DNA from: Xanthobacter flavus
GTDB taxonomy: Bacteria > Pseudomonadota > Alphaproteobacteria > Rhizobiales > Xanthobacteraceae
Reading direction: 5' to 3'
DNA: 64,000 nt
Assembly (NCBI RefSeq): GCF_017875275.1
Contig: NZ_JAGGML010000001.1
Span: 5,167,001-5,231,000 of the forward strand
Within the stretch, counting starts at the first letter, position 1. Every line of letters begins with the position of its first letter. The notes beneath the pieces were generated by a model, which saw only the letters and a list, made by a program, of their open reading frames with translations, did no database searches and was not told the origin of the DNA. The translations under genes were made by a program, and so were the position numbers. This document shows positions 1-7,571 of the stretch, one piece after another.

Positions 1-1606
1 TGTAGTCCGGAAACACCGAGCCCTTGAGGAAGGCGAACATCGCGCCCGCAAGCCCCGCGAAGGTGCCGGCGACGATGAAGGCCGCCCATTGCATCCGTTG
101 CCGGTTCAGGCCGATGGCCTCGGAGCGCAGCACGCTGTCGCGCACTGCCCGGAGCCCGTAGCCGAACGGCGAGAACACCAGCATCCTGAGCAGGCCGACG
201 CCCACCACCGCGATGCCCAGCGCCAGCCAGAAGAAGCCGGCCGGGCGCGAGGCCCAGGTCGCCGGCCAGATGCCGAGCAGGCCGTTGTCGCCGCCCGTCA
301 CGTCCACCCACTGGAAGGCGATGGACCAGGCGATCTGCGCGAAGGCCAGCGTCAGCATGGCGAAATAGACGCCTGAGAGCCGCACGCAGAACCAGCCGAA
401 CACCACCGCTCCGGCGAGGCCCAGCAGCGGGCCGACGATGAGCGCCGCCTCCATGGGCGCGCCCATGTATTTGACGAGGAAGGCCGCGCCATAGGCGCCG
501 AGGCCGAAATAGGCGGCGTGGCCGAAGGAGGCGAGGCCGCCCACCGTCATCATGAAATGCAGGCTGGCGGCGAACAGCACGTAGATGAGGATTTCCGCGC
601 CCACCGTCAGCGCATAATTGCCGAGGAGGAACGGCAGCGTCGCCGCGGCCAGCACCGCCACCGTCACCGCGACGCGCTCGACCTGCGTGAACGGCCGCCA
701 GGGCCGGATGGTGAGGCCGGCGGCGGCGCGGGGCGCGCTCTCCGGCTTGCCGAACAGTCCCCAGGGCCGCACCACCAGCACCACCGCCATCACCAGGAAC
801 ACGGTGATGAGCGAGATCTGCGGCAGGATGAGAATGCCGAAGGCGTTCAGCTCCGCGACGATGATGGCCGCCACGAAGGCGCCGAACACCGAGCCGAGCC
901 CGCCGATCACCACCACCACGAACACTTCCACGATGATGGAGAGGTCCATCGCATGGGTGACGGTGGTGCGCGGGATCTGCAGCGCGCCGCCGAACGCGGC
1001 GAGGAAGACGCCCAGCGCGAACACGCCGGTGAACAGCCATTTCTGGTTCACGCCCAGCGCCGCGACCATCTCGCGGTCCTGCGTCGCCGCACGCACCAGC
1101 ACGCCCCAGCGGGTCTTGTGGAACAGGAGCCAGAGAATGCCGAGCACCACCGGGCCGAGGGTCATCATGAACAGGTCATAGGTCGGCACCATGCGGCCGA
1201 ACAGGCTGATGGCGCCGGTGAAGCCGGGGGCGCGCGGGCCAAGGAGATCTTCCGGCCCCCAGATCACCACCACGAGGTCCTGCACCATCAGCGTCACGCC
1301 GAAGGTGGCGAGCAGCTGGAAGAGTTCGGGCGCCTGATAGATGCGCCGCAGCAGCACCATCTCCATCAGCGCGCCAAGGATCGCGACGATGATCGCCGCC
1401 GCGACGATGGCGCCCCAGAAGCCGAGGGGGCCGGCGAAGCGCGTCGTCAGCGTGTAGGCCACATAGGCGCCCAGCATGTAGAAGGCGCCATGGGCGAAGT
1501 TCACGATGCGCGTGACGCCGAAGATGATCGACAGCCCCGACGCCACCAGAAACAGCGACGCGGCGCTGGCGAGCCCGCTCAGGGCCTGGACCAGAAGAAA
1601 TTCCAC
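1..1606 (-). CDS. Fused branched-chain-type ABC transporter permease LivH-LivM (partial, runs off left edge)
   Basis: The frame starts at GTG 1606 (MEFLLVQALSG) and stays open, with no stop, to position 1, giving at least 535 codons. Residues 1 to about 287 are a complete LivH-type permease, with the early motif VNFAHGAFYMLGAY and the late motif IGGLGSVFGAFVAA. After a short linker (about 288-305) a LivM-type permease begins, with LASFGHAAYFGLGAYGAA and later AVRDSVLRSEAIGLNRQ. LivH and LivM are usually two proteins, so this is a real fusion of the two inner-membrane subunits. It lies downstream of the binding protein and the 6-hydroxynicotinate reductase operon, and presumably imports a small organic acid such as nicotinate or a ring-cleavage product. 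The substrate is inferred only from context. The ATPase genes livG and livF are not in the window. Confidence 0.9.
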   Translation of the reverse strand, partial: MEFLLVQALSGLASAASLFLVASGLSIIFGVTRIVNFAHGAFYMLGAYVAYTLTTRFAGPLGFWGAIVAAAIIVAILGALMEMVLLRRIYQAPELFQLLATFGVTLMVQDLVVVIWGPEDLLGPRAPGFTGAISLFGRMVPTYDLFMMTLGPVVLGILWLLFHKTRWGVLVRAATQDREMVAALGVNQKWLFTGVFALGVFLAAFGGALQIPRTTVTHAMDLSIIVEVFVVVVIGGLGSVFGAFVAAIIVAELNAFGILILPQISLITVFLVMAVVLVVRPWGLFGKPESAPRAAAGLTIRPWRPFTQVERVAVTVAVLAAATLPFLLGNYALTVGAEILIYVLFAASLHFMMTVGGLASFGHAAYFGLGAYGAAFLVKYMGAPMEAALIVGPLLGLAGAVVFGWFCVRLSGVYFAMLTLAFAQIAWSIAFQWVDVTGGDNGLLGIWPATWASRPAGFFWLALGIAVVGVGLLRMLVFSPFGYGLRAVRDSVLRSEAIGLNRQRMQWAAFIVAGTFAGLAGAMFAFLKGSVFPDY

Positions 1607-1721
1607 GGCTTCAGCCTCTCGTTCACCTGCTGGAAGTTTTGGTCTTTTTGGGCCACCTGCCGTCTAGGACCGGGGCCGGATGCGGGGGCGGCCGACTGGA
1701 ACCGCCTGCACTTCATCGCCT

Positions 1722-1841
1722 CCCCTCTCCCCTCGCGGGAGAGGGGTAGAGGGTGAGGGGGCTGGTGCCGGACGGAAGAACGGCGCCGGAAATCCGAGAC
1801 CCATCCCCCCTCACCCTGCCCTCTCCCGCAAGGGGAGAGGG
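1722..1841. repeat. Inverted pair of short C/T-G/A palindromes between livJ-like and livHM genes
   Basis: Two near-identical palindromes lie in the 265-bp gap. The first is at 1722-1746 (arms CCCCTCTCCC and GGGAGAGGGG) and the second at 1819-1841 (arms CCCTCTCCC and GGGAGAGGG). Their flanks, AGAGGGTGAGGGGG after the first and CCCCCTCACCCT before the second, are reverse complements, so the two copies face each other. Another copy lies at 36350-36372. The position in a transcribed gap suggests an mRNA hairpin that may affect stability or partial termination. That effect is inferred. Confidence 0.8.
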
Positions 1842-1871
1842 TTCGCACCGTGACAAGCGGAAAAGTCCGCC

Positions 1872-3068
1872 TCAGTTCGCCGGGCGCAGCTTCGCGGCTT
1901 CGGCTTCCGGCGGCAGGTAGTCGGCGCCGGGGCGGAACTGGAAGTTCACCATGATGCCCTGCCCGTCCTTCTGCGAGGTCGTGCCGATATAGGCGCCCAT
2001 GGTCGACTGGTGGTCGGCCGCCCGGTAGACGACATCGCCGAACGGCGTGGAGACCTTGAGGTTCTTCATCGCCTTGAGGAGGCCGGCGGTGGAGTGGTCG
2101 TCGGTCGCCTTCAGCACCGCCGCGATGGACTTCACGGTCGAGTAGCCGACGATGGAGCCGAGGCGCGGATAGTCCTTGTGGAGCTGCTGGTAGGCGTCGA
2201 GGAACGCCTGGTGCTCGGCGGTCTTGATGCCGTACCAGGGATAGCCGGTGACGATCCAGCCCTCGGGGGTCTCGGTCTTCAGCGGGTCGAGATATTCCGG
2301 CTCGCCGGTGAGATAGCTCACCACCGCGCGGTTCTTGAAGATGCCGCGGGTGTTGCCCTCGCGGACCAGCTTCACGAGGTCGCCGGCGAAGGTGGCGTTG
2401 AGGATGGCGTCGGGATTGGCGGCGTCGATGGCCTGGAGCACCGGGCCGGCGTCGATCTTGCCCAGCGGCGGCCACTGCTCGGCCACGAACTCCACGTCCG
2501 GCTTGCGCTTCTTCAGAAGCTCCTTGAACACCGCGACGAAGGACTGGCCGAACTCATAGTTCGGCGCAATCGTCGCCCAGCGCTTGGCCGGAAGTTTCGC
2601 CGCCTCCTCCGCCAGCATGGCGGCCTGCATGTAGTTGGAGGTGCGCAGGCGGAAGGTGTAGTCGTTGCCCTTCGACCAGACGAGCGCATCGGTGAGCGGC
2701 TCGGCGGCGAGGTACATCACCTGCTTCTGCTTGGCGAAGTCGGCGAGCGCGAGGCCGACGTTGGAGAGGAAGCCGCCCGCGATCATCACCACGCCGTCGC
2801 GCGAGACCAGCTCGTTTGCGGCGGTGAGCGCGTCGGCCGGCTTGCCGCCGTCATCCTTGGTGATGATGACGAGCTTCTTGCCCTTGATGCCGCCGGCGTC
2901 GTTCACTTCCTTCAGCGCCAGATCCATCCCCTTGCGATAGGGATCGAGGAAGGCGGGCAGCGCCGAATAGGAATTGACCTCGCCCACCTTGATCTCGCCC
3001 TGCTGCGCCCGCGCCCCGCCTGCGGCGAGGAGGAGAGCGGCGAGGGATGCCGCGACCAGCTTCTTCAT
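1872..3068 (-). CDS. Periplasmic substrate-binding protein of a Liv-type ABC transporter
   Basis: A 398-residue type-I periplasmic binding protein (LivJ/amide-binding family). It has a clear Sec signal peptide (MKKLVAASLAALLLAAGGARA) and the family pattern: IKVGEVNSYSALPAFLDPYRKGMDLALKEVNDAGGIKGKKL near the N-terminus, then ANELVSRDGVVMIAGG. I chose ATG 3068 rather than the in-frame ATG at 3074 because the AAAAGGGG ribosome binding site is well spaced only for 3068. It lies 53 bp after the second DUF1185 gene and before livHM, so it probably belongs to the leftward nicotinate operon. Ligand specificity cannot be read from the sequence; nicotinate or a pathway acid is a guess from context. Confidence 0.9.
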   Translation of the reverse strand: MKKLVAASLAALLLAAGGARAQQGEIKVGEVNSYSALPAFLDPYRKGMDLALKEVNDAGGIKGKKLVIITKDDGGKPADALTAANELVSRDGVVMIAGGFLSNVGLALADFAKQKQVMYLAAEPLTDALVWSKGNDYTFRLRTSNYMQAAMLAEEAAKLPAKRWATIAPNYEFGQSFVAVFKELLKKRKPDVEFVAEQWPPLGKIDAGPVLQAIDAANPDAILNATFAGDLVKLVREGNTRGIFKNRAVVSYLTGEPEYLDPLKTETPEGWIVTGYPWYGIKTAEHQAFLDAYQQLHKDYPRLGSIVGYSTVKSIAAVLKATDDHSTAGLLKAMKNLKVSTPFGDVVYRAADHQSTMGAYIGTTSQKDGQGIMVNFQFRPGADYLPPEAEAAKLRPAN

Positions 3069-3121
3069 GTCCATTCCCCTTTTATGATCTCACATGAACG
3101 GTTTACGCGCGAGGGCGTGGC

Positions 3122-3706
3122 CTATCTCAGCCCGTCCTCGCCCTTGATCTCACTTGCCTTCAGCCCGCCGACGCGCGGCAGCGGACGGCCGGAATCGGTG
3201 ACCGCGACGGCGACCACGATCTCGTTGGCGCGCGGGGCATCCGACACGCTGACGATCATGCCGTCGAAATGACTGCGCACGAAGGCCGCATCCTTGTGGC
3301 CGAGCGGGATGTCCAGCTCCGCCCCGAGCGAGCCGCGCCGCTTGGACGAGGGGATCAGCGCCGCGCCCTTGCCGAGCACGGCGCGCACCGGCGCGCCCAT
3401 CTTGGGGTGCAGGAGGGCAGCGGCGTGCTCCAGCTCGCCATTCTCGCCCACCAGCGCCGCCTTGCCGTAGCTCTCGGCGGAAGGCCCCTCGATGCCGAGG
3501 GCCTCCACCGCCTTCTGCGCGAGAAGCCCGCCCAGTTCGTCGCCCATGGCGATGAGGTCGGCGAGGTCTTCCACATAGCGGCCGGCGAACGGGTTCTCGA
3601 TCACCGCGATGGCCGCCGCGCGCCGGGTGGGCGGGGAGACGGGGCGGCCCATCTCGGTCCGCGTCTCCTCGACGATGGTGACGATCTTGCGGATGTTCGC
3701 GCTCAT
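3122..3706 (-). CDS. Amino acid synthesis family protein (DUF1185), second tandem copy
   Basis: A 194-residue protein of the DUF1185/AA_synth family, whose biochemical role is not established. It begins MSANIRKIVTIVEETRTE at ATG 3706, whose ATGA overlaps the stop of the upstream paralogue by 4 bp. A longer frame open to 3994 is a shadow of that paralogue. Shared blocks with the sister gene are AVIENPFAGRYVEDLADLI, SYGKAALVGENGELEHAAA, VRSHFDGMIVSVSDAPRANEI and KGEDGLR at the very C-terminus. The tight coupling after hnr, UPF0280 and its paralogue suggests a role in turning over a ring-derived acid or amide. No catalytic residue can be assigned. Confidence 0.88.
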   Translation of the reverse strand: MSANIRKIVTIVEETRTEMGRPVSPPTRRAAAIAVIENPFAGRYVEDLADLIAMGDELGGLLAQKAVEALGIEGPSAESYGKAALVGENGELEHAAALLHPKMGAPVRAVLGKGAALIPSSKRRGSLGAELDIPLGHKDAAFVRSHFDGMIVSVSDAPRANEIVVAVAVTDSGRPLPRVGGLKASEIKGEDGLR

Positions 3707-4287
3707 CGCAGGCCGTCCTCGCCCTTGATGGCCTCCGCCGCGAGGCCGCCGACGCGGGCATGGACGCGGGGGCCGCAGCTCATCACCAGGATGAGGGCGA
3801 TCTCGTCGGCCTTGGGCGCGTCGCTCACCCCAATCTCCATGGCATCGAAATGGGAGCGCACGTAGGAGGCGTTCACATGGGTCACCGGCACGTCGAGCCG
3901 GGTGCCCGGCCCGCCGACCTTCTTGGTGGAGGGCACGATGGCCTTGGCGTCGCCCAGCGCCTCGCGCATGGCGTAGCCGCCCGGCACGTGCCAAAGCGCG
4001 CCGTGCTCGATCTCGCCGGCGGCGCCGACGATGGCGCCCTTGCCGTAGCCGTCGATGGCCTTGGCGTCACCGCCCAGCGCGGCAAGGAGTTCCTTGGCCA
4101 TGGCGGCGCCCAGCGGCTTCAGGTCCTCCATGAAGCCGGCGATGTCTTCCACATAGCGGCCGGCGAACGGGTTCTCGATCACCGCCACGATGGCGCCGCG
4201 CTTGCGCGGGGTGGCGACGGCGGGGCCGCCCTCGTGGAAGATCTCCTCCAGGATGCGGACCTGCTTGCGGATCTTGACCTCAGGCAT
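3703..4287 (-). CDS. Amino acid synthesis family protein (DUF1185), first tandem copy
   Basis: A 194-residue DUF1185/AA_synth protein (MPEVKIRKQVRILEEIFHEG) and tandem paralogue of the gene at 3122-3706. The two have the same length, conserve AVIENPFAGRYVEDI, DGYGKGAIVGAAGEIEHGA and VRSHFDAMEIGVSDAPKADEI, and both end in IKGEDGLR. The start overlaps the UPF0280 stop by 8 bp and the end overlaps its sister by 4 bp, so the three are almost certainly translated from one message. Two diverged copies of equal length side by side suggest either a hetero-oligomer or two successive related substrates. This is inference, since the family is uncharacterised. Confidence 0.88.
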   Translation of the reverse strand: MPEVKIRKQVRILEEIFHEGGPAVATPRKRGAIVAVIENPFAGRYVEDIAGFMEDLKPLGAAMAKELLAALGGDAKAIDGYGKGAIVGAAGEIEHGALWHVPGGYAMREALGDAKAIVPSTKKVGGPGTRLDVPVTHVNASYVRSHFDAMEIGVSDAPKADEIALILVMSCGPRVHARVGGLAAEAIKGEDGLR

Positions 4288-5269
4288 GGGCGGCGCCTCT
4301 TTCTTGTTCTGCGGCGAGGGTTATCGGAGCAAGGGTAATCGGAGGGGATGACAGGCCGACATCCCCCAGAGGACAGGTTGAGACGCTGGCGCCCTGCAGA
4401 TGCAGCGCGGCGGCGGTGATGAGGCCGCGCGCCACCAGCGCGCCGGCCACCGCGAGCCCTTCGGCCAGCGCCTCGTCCCGCTCGGCGGGGGTCAGATCCG
4501 GAACGTGGCGCGTCACCTTCAGCAGGCCGAGATCGCTGTCGGGGAGCACCTCGCGCGCCGGCACCCGGACGATGCCGGGATGGGCGGGCAGGTTCACCGC
4601 ATTGGCGATGACGCTCGCCGCCGCATCAGCCGCCGCGGCAGTCGGCGCGAGCACGGTCACGGCATCGGCGATGCCGAGCGAGAAACTGCGTCCGCGCCAG
4701 CCGGAGGTGGCGATGCCGCGCACCGGGCCATTGGCCGTGATGCGGGCGGAGCCCACCACGCGGGGGCGGTCCGGCCTGTCCACGATGCCCGCCACCAATT
4801 CGGCGCCGGGGGCGAGATAGAGCGCGATATCCCCGCCATTGTTGACGAAGGCGCGGGTGAGGCCCGGCCGCACCATGGCGGAGAGCACCTCTTCCGCCAC
4901 GGCGCCGGCAACCGCCGCCATGGGGGTGATGAAACCGGCGCGCGCATGGGGCGACACCGCCGCCCACATGCGCCGCGCCACCGGACCCTGAAGGGGGCAA
5001 GGCCCGGGATGGGCGGGGCGGCGGAGCAGGGACAGCTCGCCGCACAGGATATCCAGAAGGCCGGCGAGGCGATGCGTCGCCGCGCCATAGGCGCAGGCCA
5101 CCACATCCGCCGGGCCATCGGCCTCGATCACGAGATCGATGGGACCGTCATTGAGATGCAGCCGGCGCCCGTCCGCCAGCAGCCCCGCCTGCGGCAGGCG
5201 CCGCTGCACCGGCATGGCGGGAACCGCTGCCCGGGGTGCTAGAGGGGGGATGTCGGCCGGGCGCAGCAT
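4280..5269 (-). CDS. UPF0280 family protein (ApbE-like fold)
   Basis: A 329-residue UPF0280 protein, a family related in fold to the FMN transferase ApbE but of unknown function. Typical blocks are FITPMAAVAGAVAEEVL, RAFVNNGGDIALYL and GPVRGIATSGWRGRSFSLGIADAVTVLA, followed by an Ala-rich stretch [16 protein letters not shown]. It starts 4 bp after the hnr stop and overlaps the next gene by 8 bp, so it is in the hnr operon. One speculative idea is a cofactor or flavin-related service to the neighbouring reductase. I did not find a clear ApbE target motif (D-x-x-S-G-A-T) in Hnr, so this stays open. Membership of the family is confident; function is not. Confidence 0.88.
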   Translation of the reverse strand: MLRPADIPPLAPRAAVPAMPVQRRLPQAGLLADGRRLHLNDGPIDLVIEADGPADVVACAYGAATHRLAGLLDILCGELSLLRRPAHPGPCPLQGPVARRMWAAVSPHARAGFITPMAAVAGAVAEEVLSAMVRPGLTRAFVNNGGDIALYLAPGAELVAGIVDRPDRPRVVGSARITANGPVRGIATSGWRGRSFSLGIADAVTVLAPTAAAADAAASVIANAVNLPAHPGIVRVPAREVLPDSDLGLLKVTRHVPDLTPAERDEALAEGLAVAGALVARGLITAAALHLQGASVSTCPLGDVGLSSPPITLAPITLAAEQERGAAHA

Positions 5270-5273
5270 GGTC

Positions 5274-6755
5274 TCAGCCCTGCGACCGGGTGGAAAGCGG
5301 CCACGGAATATCGGAGAAGGGCGCCATCTCGCGCACCGCCTCGCGCTCGATCACCGAGGCGGCGGGGCGCACATGGTCCATGTGGCCACCGAGCGCCTCA
5401 TAGGCGGCGAGCGGCAGCGTGAATTCGATGGGGGCCACCAGCGCGGGGGTGGGCACATAGCCGAAGCCGTGCTCCGGCACGCGCGTCACGTCCACCATGA
5501 AGGTGATGCCGCCGCCCGGCCAGACATAGACCGGCGCGCCGCCGCAGGTGACGCGAGTGATGGAATCCTTCACCGAGCGGGTCAGCCGCACGGGATTTTC
5601 CGTCACCCCCGCCCGCAGCGAACCGCCCGCCCCGGCCATGAACAGCACGGAGGAGAGGGCCGGCTCGCAATTCTCGCGGATGCGCTCGACGGAGGGATAG
5701 AGATCAGCGGGGACTTCGGTTTCCACCGGCACCAGGTTCTCGTCGAGAACGTAATAGCCGTAATGCTCGCCGGTGGTGGAGACGAGCAGCAGGCGCAGGC
5801 CCGGCCACGCCAGCTTCGCGTCGAACGCGCCGAGAATGGAGAGCGGATCGGAAATGTTGGTGCCGCCCCAGCCGAGGCCGGGCTCGGCCACCTGGAAATA
5901 GCGGCCGGGCGTGGAGCGGCGGCCCTTCATGCGGATGCCGGTGTCGCGGATGCCGAGGAGCTTGCCGGCCTGATGCTCGGAGAGGACGCCGGTGATGTGG
6001 TCGTCCACGACCACCACTTCGTCCACCTTGCCATGCCACTGCTTGGCGAACATGCCGATGGTGGCGGAGCCGCAGCCCACCCGCATGCGCGCCTCTTCCG
6101 CGCCGTTCACGATGGGCGGCTTGCCGGCCTGCACGACAAGCTTCGCGCCACCATCGATGGCTAATTCCACGGCCTTGCCGTTGCACAGCTCCAGCAGGGC
6201 ATCGCAGGTGACGCGGCCTTCCTTCTTGGAGCCGCCGGTAAGGTGATGCACGCCGCCGAGCGAGAGCATCTGCGAGCCGTATTCGGAGGTGGTGACATGG
6301 CCCACCGCCTCGCCATCCACCCGCACCGCAGCCTGTTCGGGGCCGATGAAGCGGTCGGTGTCGATCTTCACCTTCGCGCCGGCATAGCTGAAGATGCCCT
6401 CGGTGACGACGGTCACCATGTCCACGCCGTTCACCTCGGCGGAGACGATGAAGGGCGCGGGCTTGTAGTCCGGATAGGTGGTGCCGGAACCCACGGCGGT
6501 GACGAAGGATTCGCCGCCCGCCACGAGGCGCCCGTCCCAGTCGCCGCCCCGGTCGAAGGGCACCACCTTGCCGCCCTGCGCCAGCGTGCGGTCGAGCACG
6601 ATGTGGGGATCGACGCGGATCAGCTCGCCGTCGCGGTTGGCGTAGCGGTCGCAGGCGCCGGTGAGGCCGGGCCGGATGTAGCACATGACCGGGCACGCAT
6701 CGCAGCGGATCTTGTCATCCTCGGCGCGGGCAGTGATGGTGGGCTCTTGGGCCAT
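5274..6755 (-). CDS. hnr: 6-hydroxynicotinate reductase
   Basis: A 493-residue homologue of the 6-hydroxynicotinate reductase first described in Eubacterium barkeri. That enzyme reduces the 6-hydroxynicotinate ring to 1,4,5,6-tetrahydro-6-oxonicotinate with low-potential electrons. The N-terminus carries C18-x2-C21-x3-C25-x9-C35 (CDACPVMCYIRPGLTGAC), a likely iron-sulfur ligand set. The rest of the chain has many Gly-rich blocks such as SEYGSQMLSLGGVHHLTGGS and RMRVGCGSATIGMFAKQ. It is the first gene of a leftward operon followed by UPF0280, two DUF1185 genes and a Liv-type transporter. It diverges from the nicotinate dehydrogenase genes across a 330-bp promoter gap. The family call is from recognition of the protein and from context (enamidase and nicotinate dehydrogenase nearby). 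Confidence 0.85.
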   Translation of the reverse strand: MAQEPTITARAEDDKIRCDACPVMCYIRPGLTGACDRYANRDGELIRVDPHIVLDRTLAQGGKVVPFDRGGDWDGRLVAGGESFVTAVGSGTTYPDYKPAPFIVSAEVNGVDMVTVVTEGIFSYAGAKVKIDTDRFIGPEQAAVRVDGEAVGHVTTSEYGSQMLSLGGVHHLTGGSKKEGRVTCDALLELCNGKAVELAIDGGAKLVVQAGKPPIVNGAEEARMRVGCGSATIGMFAKQWHGKVDEVVVVDDHITGVLSEHQAGKLLGIRDTGIRMKGRRSTPGRYFQVAEPGLGWGGTNISDPLSILGAFDAKLAWPGLRLLLVSTTGEHYGYYVLDENLVPVETEVPADLYPSVERIRENCEPALSSVLFMAGAGGSLRAGVTENPVRLTRSVKDSITRVTCGGAPVYVWPGGGITFMVDVTRVPEHGFGYVPTPALVAPIEFTLPLAAYEALGGHMDHVRPAASVIEREAVREMAPFSDIPWPLSTRSQG

Positions 6756-6793
6756 GGAACCTTTAGCTCCGGCCCCGCGACGGGGCCAACCGA

Positions 6794-6838
6794 TTTCATA
6801 TGTACACTAATGAAAATCGGGACGGACCAAAGTGTCAA
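6794..6838 (-). promoter_or_regulatory. Putative hnr promoter with operator A
   Basis: Read leftward, TTGACA (6838-6833) is followed after 17 bp by TTTCAT (6815-6810), a 4-of-6 match to a -10 box. The element TTTCATATGTACACTAA (6794-6810, plus strand) sits directly on and after the -10. It forms a dyad CATATGTACACTAATG (6797-6812), within a wider repeat of CCGAT and ATCGG arms. Its position over the start region suggests repressor binding. The same element recurs upstream of the ferredoxin reductase gene (one mismatch in 17), with looser relatives before the other two units. Confidence 0.65.
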
Positions 6839-6967
6839 GCACAAGGAACGGGCAGGCCGCACCAATAGGCAGCATTGCTGACACATCCTTCGCAAAGCAG
6901 CATTTTTGGTGCACCGCATCGCCCGTCGGTACCGGTCGGCAGCCTCTGTTTTAGGCGGGCCTCGCGC

Positions 6968-6998
6968 TTGACGATGATTTATTAGTGTAGAAACAATC
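6968..6998 (+). promoter_or_regulatory. Putative nicotinate dehydrogenase promoter with operator B
   Basis: TTGACG (6968-6973) and AACAAT (6992-6997) are separated by 18 bp, about 90 bp before the small-subunit gene. The interval holds the core TTAGTGTA (6982-6989), the reverse complement of TACACTAA in sites A and C. It sits within a loose palindrome with ends GATT (6976-6979) and AATC (6995-6998). The element overlaps the promoter spacer, as a repressor site would. The -10 assignment is weak. Confidence 0.55.
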
Positions 6999-7085
6999 TA
7001 GCCCGTTGCGCGTCGGCGCCGGTCCCGGTGTCGTTCCCGTTCTTGTTTCCGTTCTCTTGCGGCAAAGGCTGAGCGGCCCCCGAAG

Positions 7086-7571
7086 ATGTCCGCCTCCATC
7101 CTACTCCAGGTCAACGGCGAAACCCACGCCTTCGCGCTGCCCCGCGAGACGCCGCTGATCTACGTGCTGCGCAACGATCTCGGGCTGAACGGTCCCAAGT
7201 TCGGCTGCGGTCTCGGGGAGTGCGGGGCCTGCACGGTGCTGATGGACGGCCGCGCCACGCGCTCCTGCGTCACCACCCTCGGCACGGCCGAGGGTCGCGC
7301 GGTGACGACGCTCGAGGGGCTCGCGACGCAGGGCACGCTGCACCCGGTGCAGGCCGCCTTCATCGCCGAGCAGGCGGCCCAGTGCGGCTATTGTCTCAAC
7401 GGCATGATCATGACCACCGTCGCCTTCCTCGCCCGCAACCCCGCCCCCACCGAGGCCGAAGCCCGCGCCGCGCTGCGCTACAATTTGTGCCGCTGCGGGA
7501 CGCATGTGGAGATCCTGCGCGCGGTGCTGCGCGCGGCGGCCGGCTCAGGTGAAGCGGAGGCCCAGCCGTGA
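7086..7571 (+). CDS. Nicotinate dehydrogenase small subunit, (2Fe-2S) protein
   Basis: A 161-residue xanthine-dehydrogenase-family iron-sulfur subunit. The plant-type [2Fe-2S] cluster is ligated by C41, C46, C49 and C61 (GCGLGECGACTVLMDG). The second cluster is in the helical domain, C100-x2-C103 with C135-x-C137 (CGYCLNGM and LCRCGTH). It passes electrons from the molybdenum site of the partner to cytochrome c. The stop overlaps the GTG of the large-subunit gene by 3 bp, so the two are translationally coupled. The two-subunit layout (small FeS plus Mo-cytochrome c fusion) is that of NicA/NicB of Pseudomonas putida, which hydroxylates nicotinate at C6. Substrate is inferred from the adjacent hnr and enamidase. 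Confidence 0.88.
   Translation: MSASILLQVNGETHAFALPRETPLIYVLRNDLGLNGPKFGCGLGECGACTVLMDGRATRSCVTTLGTAEGRAVTTLEGLATQGTLHPVQAAFIAEQAAQCGYCLNGMIMTTVAFLARNPAPTEAEARAALRYNLCRCGTHVEILRAVLRAAAGSGEAEAQP

Noticed and set aside
518-1756. 412-codon plus-strand frame over livHM
   Set aside because: It is antisense to a clear permease; its translation is His/Glu/Arg-rich and has no features.
5274-6755. ApbE-type covalent flavin target in Hnr, suggested by the neighbouring UPF0280 gene
   Set aside because: A D-x-x-S-G-A-T-like motif is not present; GSGTT in Hnr lacks the acidic residue and spacing.
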